Source of the DNA: Phorcus lineatus
Lineage: Eukaryota > Mollusca > Gastropoda > Trochida > Trochidae
Assembly: GCA_921293015.1 (NCBI GenBank)
Contig: OV121087.1
Location: 34,951,235 to 35,015,234, forward strand
Direction: 5' to 3'
DNA length: 64,000 bases
The translations under genes were made by a program, and so were the position numbers. The notes under the pieces were generated by a model. The model ran no database searches and was not told the DNA's origin. It worked only from the letters and a program-made list of their open reading frames with translations. Below, in pieces: positions 58,392 to 64,000 of this stretch (its first letter is position 1; every line of letters starts with the position of its first letter).

Positions 58392-58708
58392 AGGTGAGTA
58401 AGTGAATTGGGGTTTAACGCCACTTTCAAGATTATTTCACTTATATCACGGCTGCTAGTATTATTGTAGGGAGAAAGCCTCCAACAAAATTTTGGCTATG
58501 CATTGCGGTGAAACCTGCAAGCATCGGCTGGAACTAGCTAACCATGGGTGGTACTGCGCTAAAATTCAGTTTAGCATCGCACCCAAACCTTACTGCGTGT
58601 AGAAGAGTTCTCTACTACAGACAAAGTTGCCGAGCCCCTGGCGGGATTCAAACCATGGACCTCCTGATCCGAAGCCGAACGCACTAACCACTGTGCTATC
58701 CCGCCCCC
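58392..58708 (-). mobile_element. SINE family 1, near full-length copy
   Basis: On the minus strand the head GGGCGGGATAGCACAGTGG and a B box with one change (GGTTTGAATCC) are followed by the complete body. Flanks CCAAGAA and CCCAGAA hint at a decayed target duplication. Confidence 0.9.
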
Positions 58709-60149
58709 TCCCAGAATGGAAGGCTTAGATAGATGAGATGATAATGGGTAAGAAGGTATTTTGGTTCTAATTAAGCCACAAAAACAATTTATGAGACATA
58801 CTTTGTGCATCTTTACGACTCTCCAATGGGGATATCGGGCAATATTTCAAATTGGTATAATAAGAATAGTGAGCAAATTATTGTGATTGTTGAATGTTTT
58901 TAACCACAAATGATCACAATTTTCAAAATGATCTTGAAAATGAAATGAAAACAAAATATGATTGATATCTGTTTATTTGAACACATCTCTTTTCATACAG
59001 TCAGGATAAACACTAGCAGAGAGCTAATCAACTTGATTTTTTTATAATCAAACAATAGTTGTTAATAATCTCGCATTGTGTAAACAGGCAGAAATGAAAA
59101 CATTTGCATAATAAATATGAAATGTTGACACACATACATAAAATTATTTAGGTTTCGTATTTGATGGCATATCGTTGCAACACAATTATCATTCTGGCAT
59201 CATATATATAATTTTGTTGGGAACCTTTACAGTTCCAGTCAAAACTGCTATATTTATGTCTTATTTTTAAGGAACTCTTCGGTGTAGGAAGTCAGTAAGC
59301 CTGTAAGTATACGACCTTCTGAAACATCAGGATGCAAAGAGGATCATGAACAACCTGTTTTGGCAGTATTGCCACGTCTATCTTTGGCACAAAAGTAACT
59401 TGGCCAAAGCCTTTTTTGGGCTAGTTAAATGTCTCCTCCCTTTTTAAAAAATTATCATATAGTTTGACAGTCTTTGATATATTAAATGGACATTTTACAG
59501 ATCATATGAAAGTTCCATCTGAAACAGCGGTAGCCATGATAATTGGTGTACACTGATAATGAATAAAACAAACAGAAACAAAACATTAATTTCAACACAG
59601 CACATGATGTAGCACTAACAATTTTGCATTTAGATGTGAAAAGGCAATAAACATTGATAAACTTTTGTAAAATTAGTGAAGTTTCGATGTTAAAGGTTCT
59701 GTTCCATAATGTCTGTGGTATCTTACAAAAACAAAAGACGTTTTGTGTAAAAGTTCATAGAAAGGTACAAAGTCACTAGGCTATTGAATATATAGAGAAG
59801 CTATACCATTTCCTGTTAATAACATAAATGCATGATTCAAATGGTTATGGTTTGAAAATGTTCATCTACACATTTCACACACATTCTATCACACACAGCT
59901 TTACATGACGCACTTTGAGGCTGAAGGACAAAAGGATTTGGCCAACATGAAGGTAAACTTTGTCTTTTTTTTAAACGCAAGGCTAATCTCTGGTCAGCCA
60001 TCTTATCAAGAGAGCCATGCATCCAAATCTTCCTAGTGATTTTCAGTCAGCACAGCACCCTCTTTTTCCTGTCAGCCATCTTAGTTTCAGCGCCCACAAT
60101 TTCCTTTCAGCCATATTTTTTAGTGGCGCCCCCTACTTCCTATCAGCCA
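58709..60149 (-). other. TRAP1: Probable TRAP1 3' UTR and downstream sequence
   Basis: After the TRAP1 stop codon the nearest minus-strand AATAAA that I find is at 58972-58977, which would make a ~1.2-kb 3' UTR. The stretch 60020-60150 contains four spaced CAGCCAT words. Confidence 0.4.
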
Positions 60150-60251
60150 TTACTTGTCCTGTAGAGCCCTCTCTAGGAGTTGGTTGAGTCGACCAACCAT
60201 CGTCCTGGGATCATCTAGGAGCCCAGCATTGATCATGGCATTTTCGTACAA
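60150..60251 (-). CDS. TRAP1: TRAP1 (mitochondrial HSP90), last coding exon only
   Basis: Preceded on the minus strand by the acceptor TCTCTTTTCAG, the exon reads [20 protein letters not shown], then [13 protein letters not shown] and a stop. This corresponds to the human TRAP1 C-terminus (IYENAMIAAGLVDDPRAM, then GRLNELLVKALERH). TRAP1 is the mitochondrial HSP90 ATPase chaperone, and this piece belongs to the C-terminal dimerisation domain. The other exons must lie beyond the window, since I find no further coding segment up to 64000, so the last intron exceeds 3.7 kb. Cytosolic HSP90 would end in MEEVD; this does not. Confidence 0.9.
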   Translation of the reverse strand: MYENAMINAGLLDDPRTMVGRLNQLLERALQDK

Positions 60252-60254
60252 CTG

Positions 60255-62440
60255 AAAAGAGAAACAGCATGAAACCTTAACATAATATCCGTGAAATTTT
60301 TTTATTGCACCACTTGAGTATACACACTTATAAATAGAGAACGTTTTGGATATAAATGAAAACTCTCCTTAATAAACACAAGCATGAATGACTTGGATGT
60401 CAAATCCAATTTTCTTAAAAAGAGTATTAACTTAAGTGCTCCACCTTTAAAATTTTCACTTTATCATGTTCAGTAACGTTTCAATGCTTTAAAACCGGTC
60501 AATCCACTTTCTTCTCCCACATTTATAAACAGAAAATGATATCCAACCGATACAAAACTAAGTGGGACAAATGTGTGTCAGAAAAAGTCCATTTGAAAAA
60601 AAACAATATAGAATTTTCTATTCAAATAGATTAATCAAATAAATCTGCATTAACCCTTTTTCATGGACTATACATTTAACACACGTTTCACAGGGGTTGA
60701 GATTTCTGACTTTATGAAAACTCTAGTTGGCGTCACATCCCAAGTATTTGCAAAGGAGCACTATGATTCCATGATTCTACACTAGAAACATGAACATTGA
60801 CCAAGTGGCCTGATAATAGTGATTAAAGATTACAGGGCACAGTAGAACACTTGTGCTGCAGATTCCACAGTGTGGGTCTGTCTCTGGGTAGAGTCTGTGT
60901 CCATGTTTGTATCTGCACTCGTGGCCACTGACTCAGCTCTGTTTAGTAGGCATAACTCAAATAAATATACAAATAACTTCTCTGGGTTAAATCAAGATAT
61001 ATATTAGGGGCTTATAAAAGTTTGTAAAATTGGTAGCCAGAAAATTGAAATTTGATTCACAATCACTAAGAACCAGTCTTTGGCTTTGAAGGTTTTTCTT
61101 CAAATGGGATATATTAGAATGTAGGTAGACTTTAGGTAGATTAAAATTTAGTCTATGAAATATTTCAATAATTTACTGTTCCTTCATTTATAATATTATT
61201 GTTAATGGGCTCTTAATTTGTATGCAGTCAAATCTAGACTTGCTTGATGAGGACCTAGACTGTTTTAAAGGCTTCTATTCAATATTCAGTCAGGAAACAG
61301 GGCTATAAATTTGGTAGCAAGGAAACATAATAATGGCGATTTGAAAGACGATCAATAAGAACCATTCATTTCTTCAAATGGATGCTTATGTCTGTAGAAA
61401 CTGGAATATAAATGATGAAACTGAATTTTTTCTTCAAAAGGACGCCTATGTCTATGGAAACTGCTTTATAAATTAAGAAACTGAAGAGCTTCAATCTGAA
61501 GTTCCGTTCTAAAATACCAATCTTCAAAGCAGGGTTACGTCAGTTGATAGATGAGAAATAACGGCGCTATAAAGACGTGTTCACGACGCTTATCATCCTG
61601 CTACATCAGTGTAGTTATATCTGTAAGGTTCAGACAATAACCTTATATCTATCGGGCCAAAAGCCTCTTGTTGCTAATGTCTATGGCCATGGTTCAGCTT
61701 GTAATTTTTTCAGCCAATGAAATGTTGCTATGCAAGGAGCGTGAAGCAAATATCTCAACCCATTGGTCATTTGTGTGTTTCTCCTGTTACTATATTCAAG
61801 TCATTTCATTGGCTCATTACACGTAAAGCAATTTGAGACATTAAAACCGATATATATCAGGGTAATGTAGAAACTCTGTAGATACAAATACCGTAATGTT
61901 ACTGGATGGACATATTGTAACACTTGAAATACATCATGCGAAACTATTCTCGTAAGCCCTTATTACAGGAATCAAAAGTTGTCTCCAAAGAGGTCGTCTA
62001 CGTTCATGTTAAACTAAGGGGCGATATAGGTTGTAAATTCCTTCATAAAAATAGGCATTTGGTAAGATAGAATAACAAGGTATGTGCACTTAAAAGACCA
62101 AATATACTGGATAAAGATGAAATGAATTCTGAAAATCTTCAAATGATAAGTAATATCCTTAAAGCAACACACTGATAAAATATCAATTCAAATTCAAATT
62201 TCCCTAACTTATTATGTACAGTATATTAGATATTATTCATATTCTGCACTAATGGGCAGAATGTCCTCTCCCCTACACACCTGGTATGGAGTTTGATCTC
62301 ACGTGATGTTTAGTGCTGAAAAAATCAATAGAGTTGAGAGAAGTACTCTATCATTGCAGTCTGCGGTGTGTGTACACGTAATACCTGGCCCAACTCCAGA
62401 TACCGAACACCATGTCTTGCCTTCTTTCGAACACGTCAAA
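60255..62440 (-). other. TRAP1: Last intron of TRAP1, first part
   Basis: AT-rich intron sequence; no exon is found and no clear repeat is recognised. Confidence 0.5.
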
Positions 62441-62443
62441 TAG

Positions 62444-62740
62444 ATAGAGGATATCTGACATTTCTCGTCGAATACCATGGATATCTCATCGAGTGAAGTA
62501 GAAATTTATATTTTCACGAGTGGCGTAGCCACGAGTGTAAATATATTTTTTTCCTACTTCACGAGATGAGATATTCATGGTATTCGACGAGAAATGTCAA
62601 ATGTTCTATTTATTATGTTTCCCAAAACCGCGTAAATGACCCTAACTATATCAATGGAGAAGCTAAAACGCTTCGCTAGCGCGGCCGTTGCATGGCGTCA
62701 TTCAATTGTTTCATGACGTCACAGACGACGTCATATGATT
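62444..62740. mobile_element. Foldback repeat with adjoining CRE palindrome (TRAP1 intron)
   Basis: 62444-~62525 and ~62530-62607 are inverted copies: GACATTTCTCGTCGAATACC, ATATCTCATC, GTGAAGTAG and CACGAGTGGC on one arm, and their complements on the other. Just beyond it, 62685-62740 has GCTAGCGCGGCCGTTGCATGG, TGACGTCA and a further GACGTCA. The arrangement resembles 33780-34066. Confidence 0.7.
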
Positions 62741-64000
62741 GTTTCATCATTTCACTGAGTAGAATACCATTTTTATTTCACTCAGTGAAAATACGGGTTT
62801 TATTTTCACCGATAAATGGCATATTTCACAATTCGAAATATAATAAAAAGTAATATTCAATTCGAAACACAGAAAAGACCCCACTGTGTATACACAGTAT
62901 GTATGATAAACAACTGCATATCAACACTTGGTTTTCAAACTTGGCTAGTGGCTGATCAAAAATCTTTCAAAGGGGGATAGGGATTTCTGTCTTAAAGGGT
63001 GGGCTGTGTGTTCATCCTTCTTTAGATCCCATTTTTTTTACCTATGTTTTGTTTCAGCCAGTAGCTGATGAAAACTTGTTTTAAAGGGGGATAGAGATGA
63101 TTAGTTTATAGGGAGGGGGGTGAAGTATGTGTTCATCCTAATCTCGCAATTTATCCCGCTTTTTTTACCTATATTTTTTTTTACATAAATTTTCAAAAAT
63201 TATATAATAAAAGGTAAATATAAGGAAAATATCTTTGTCAGAGTTCTTGTTCATGCTTAGTATTAATCTGAGCTCGAAATGCAAATTCATGAAACTAAAT
63301 AAAAAATTATATGAAATATTTTAATTACCCATAATTTTGTACAAATGTCCAACAAATTTGACAAACAAGAATGAGTAAGTTTTAGTGCCACACAAAGTTG
63401 GAGATATCTCTGTCTCATCCTTTGACCTTACCTTTAACGAGATAAGATTAACAGGTAACACCACCAACACTGGTATACAGTGATAAAATAAACACTTTGG
63501 AGATAAAGAAAATAGACTTGCTTCAACGACTGTGAAACTGAAGATTTTACAGTTGTTCCTTATAAAAGATGATAATAAGAAATAACTTCATAAGAACTGA
63601 AATGTTTTAAAAGTTCTTATGACTATTCTTATGAATATTATGACTCTAGACTTTTTGAAATTTGTTAAGACATACTTAGGCTTTAATTTGATTTGTTTCA
63701 CTTTTAAGTCTATTACTTGAAGCAAGAATTTAATGTCATTACAAAATGTTAAATATAAAAATCATACTGTCAAATTAGATTGTTTAGACCTAATGCATGA
63801 TCATTTAAAATATATGTACATATTCAAAAAATTGTTTTTACAAAATCTCAAATAATCTGAAATGCCCAATTTTTTTTTTTTACTTAATACATCAATAGTT
63901 CCTGTAGGTTTTCTGACTGAATTGTATCATCTAACACATAGATTGTAAATTCATTCTAAATTTGGAACTTTTCTAAAGAGGAAAAAAAAATCCCAAAACT
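62741..64000 (-). other. TRAP1: TRAP1 intron, remaining part
   Basis: A stretch near 62940-63130 has two similar pieces (GTGGCTGATCAAAAATCTTT and GTAGCTGATGAAAACTTGTT, each followed by AAAGGGGGATAG), a short local duplication. No exon is seen. Confidence 0.4.

Noticed and set aside
61540-61780. Possible further TRAP1 exon
   Set aside because: The slightly GC-richer patch has no frame matching the expected upstream TRAP1 residues and no paired splice sites.

Overview
This is animal nuclear DNA. Coding sequence is split into short GT-AG exons, introns are AT-rich and full of repeats, and there are tRNA-derived SINEs and several kinds of short inverted-repeat transposons. A repeat with a core of ~150-bp tandem units, like the 'pearl' elements known from molluscs, makes a mollusc the most likely source. 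That is an inference; no gene here fixes the species.

Layout. From 1 to about 16,000 I find no convincing gene. This part holds a 124-bp satellite (590-2250), a GGGGTTT-type minisatellite split by a 1.08-kb inverted-repeat transposon (2465-4513), small tandem arrays, SINE copies, a pearl-like element and a 24-bp minisatellite running into a GAT-rich tract (13046-14360). A long open exon (16989/17017-19523, +) encodes a Ser/Thr-rich, mucin-like single-pass membrane protein of unknown family. A three-exon gene (25565-28293, +) encodes a secreted, probably GPI-anchored Ly6/uPAR three-finger protein; three perfect CRE palindromes lie just upstream of it.

From 30191 to 48687 on the minus strand lies a complete 19-exon PWP2 gene, a small-subunit processome WD40 protein, predicted at 920 aa. 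Its introns hold many small mobile elements. Its start codon lies 278 bp from the start of a complete three-exon ATP6V0C gene (48966-52661, +), the V-ATPase proteolipid subunit c. The two share a compact divergent promoter with opposed CCAAT boxes, CACATG E-boxes including an M-box, and a YY1-type site. Beyond the ATP6V0C 3' UTR is a SINE-rich stretch, then the last coding exon of TRAP1 (60150-60251, -); the rest of TRAP1 lies beyond the window.

The genes are unrelated housekeeping or surface-protein genes rather than a pathway cluster. The Ly6 gene and PWP2 converge, PWP2 and ATP6V0C diverge, and ATP6V0C and TRAP1 converge. The most notable points are the shared PWP2/ATP6V0C promoter, the triple CRE at the Ly6 gene, nested transposons with readable target-site duplications, a decayed copy of part of PWP2 exon 16, and foldback repeats linked to CRE palindromes.
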